A program made the position numbers and the translations under genes. The notes below the pieces were generated by a model that saw only the letters and a program-made list of their open reading frames with translations, was not told the DNA's origin and did not search any database. Below, in pieces: positions 63,961-64,000 of a stretch of 64,000 nucleotides of DNA. Location: positions 55,001 through 119,000 of the forward strand of contig CAUYUJ010016706.1 of assembly GCA_963575745.1 (NCBI GenBank), read 5' to 3'. Source of the stretch: Prorocentrum cordatum. Taxonomy: Eukaryota; Sar; Dinophyceae; Prorocentrales; Prorocentraceae. Positions within the stretch are counted from its first letter, which is position 1; every line of letters begins with the position of its first letter.

Positions 63961-64000
63961 GGACCCGGCCGCGTGGCGCGGGTGCTTACTAGACGCGTGG

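Larger units (their letters stand above)
56907..64000 (+). mobile_element. DIRS-like tyrosine-recombinase retrotransposon
   Basis: Plus-strand genes are tyrosine recombinase (57090-59186), Gag with Cys/His finger (59848-61182) and RT-RNase H in two frames (61340-63960), reaching the window end. YR with RT and RNase H but no integrase or protease defines the DIRS order. The usual layout places YR after RT-RNase H; here it is first, and just upstream is LINE-like sequence, not another DIRS copy. Limits are uncertain: the left boundary lies between 56906 and about 57000 and the right one is outside the window. No methyltransferase domain is seen. Confidence 0.75.

Overview
The window looks like nuclear DNA of a dinoflagellate. 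This rests on a GC-rich background, very long trinucleotide arrays (GAG, GAT, CTC, CTA, CAT), many degenerate non-LTR retrotransposons of one domain architecture, and a tyrosine-recombinase (DIRS-like) retroelement whose Gag ends in a Cys/His cluster. The species cannot be fixed from the sequence; a Prorocentrum-type genome would fit but is a guess. There are no operons, ribosome binding sites, rRNA, tRNA or CRISPR arrays. A 100-base run of N (15594-15693) marks an assembly gap, so the order across it is uncertain.

Layout. 1-8.3 kb: decayed LINE-like element A on the minus strand (ORF1 coiled coil, endonuclease, reverse transcriptase, RNase H), split by simple repeats and by a small insertion with a 23-bp target duplication. 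7.2-8.3 kb: a (GAG)n tract shared head to head with element B (8.3-12.8 kb, plus), the best preserved copy, with endonuclease, RT and a complete RNase H. 13-15.6 kb: GAG/GAT arrays up to the gap. 15.7-17.1 kb: two possible exons. 17.2-26 kb: non-coding repeats, including a 290-bp tandem array, TTGGGGCCTC-type repeats and two kinds of palindromic MITE-like element. 26-33.5 kb: TAGCA and CTA microsatellites and several 74-110-bp tandem arrays around one protein-coding gene of unknown function (about 28.0-29.9 kb, minus). 33.6-40.1 kb: LINE-like element C (plus), in which ORF1 and the endonuclease share one frame broken by two stop codons. 40.5-44.8 kb: element D, whose RT is missing. 45.9-53.5 kb: a large composite of CAT repeat, TTCGTTT-rich DNA, a 99-bp palindrome-bearing tandem array split by an AT-rich island, then TTCGTTT-rich DNA and CAT repeat again. 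54.9-56.9 kb: 3' remnant of LINE-like element E (minus). 57.0 kb to the end: a DIRS-like element (plus) with the order tyrosine recombinase, Gag, RT-RNase H.

Almost all recognisable coding sequence is retrotransposon-derived. ORF1 or Gag would package RNA. The endonuclease, RT and RNase H of the LINE-like elements would act by target-primed reverse transcription. The DIRS-like element would make cDNA with its RT-RNase H and integrate it with its tyrosine recombinase. Most copies carry frameshifts, stops or deletions. The recombinase reading frame at 57.1-59.2 kb and the RNase H frame at 11.7-12.8 kb are intact. The most unusual items are the recombinase-first DIRS-like element, the 99-bp array built on GGTGACACGTGTCACC, the palindromic MITE family, and the orphan cysteine-rich protein at 28-29.9 kb.
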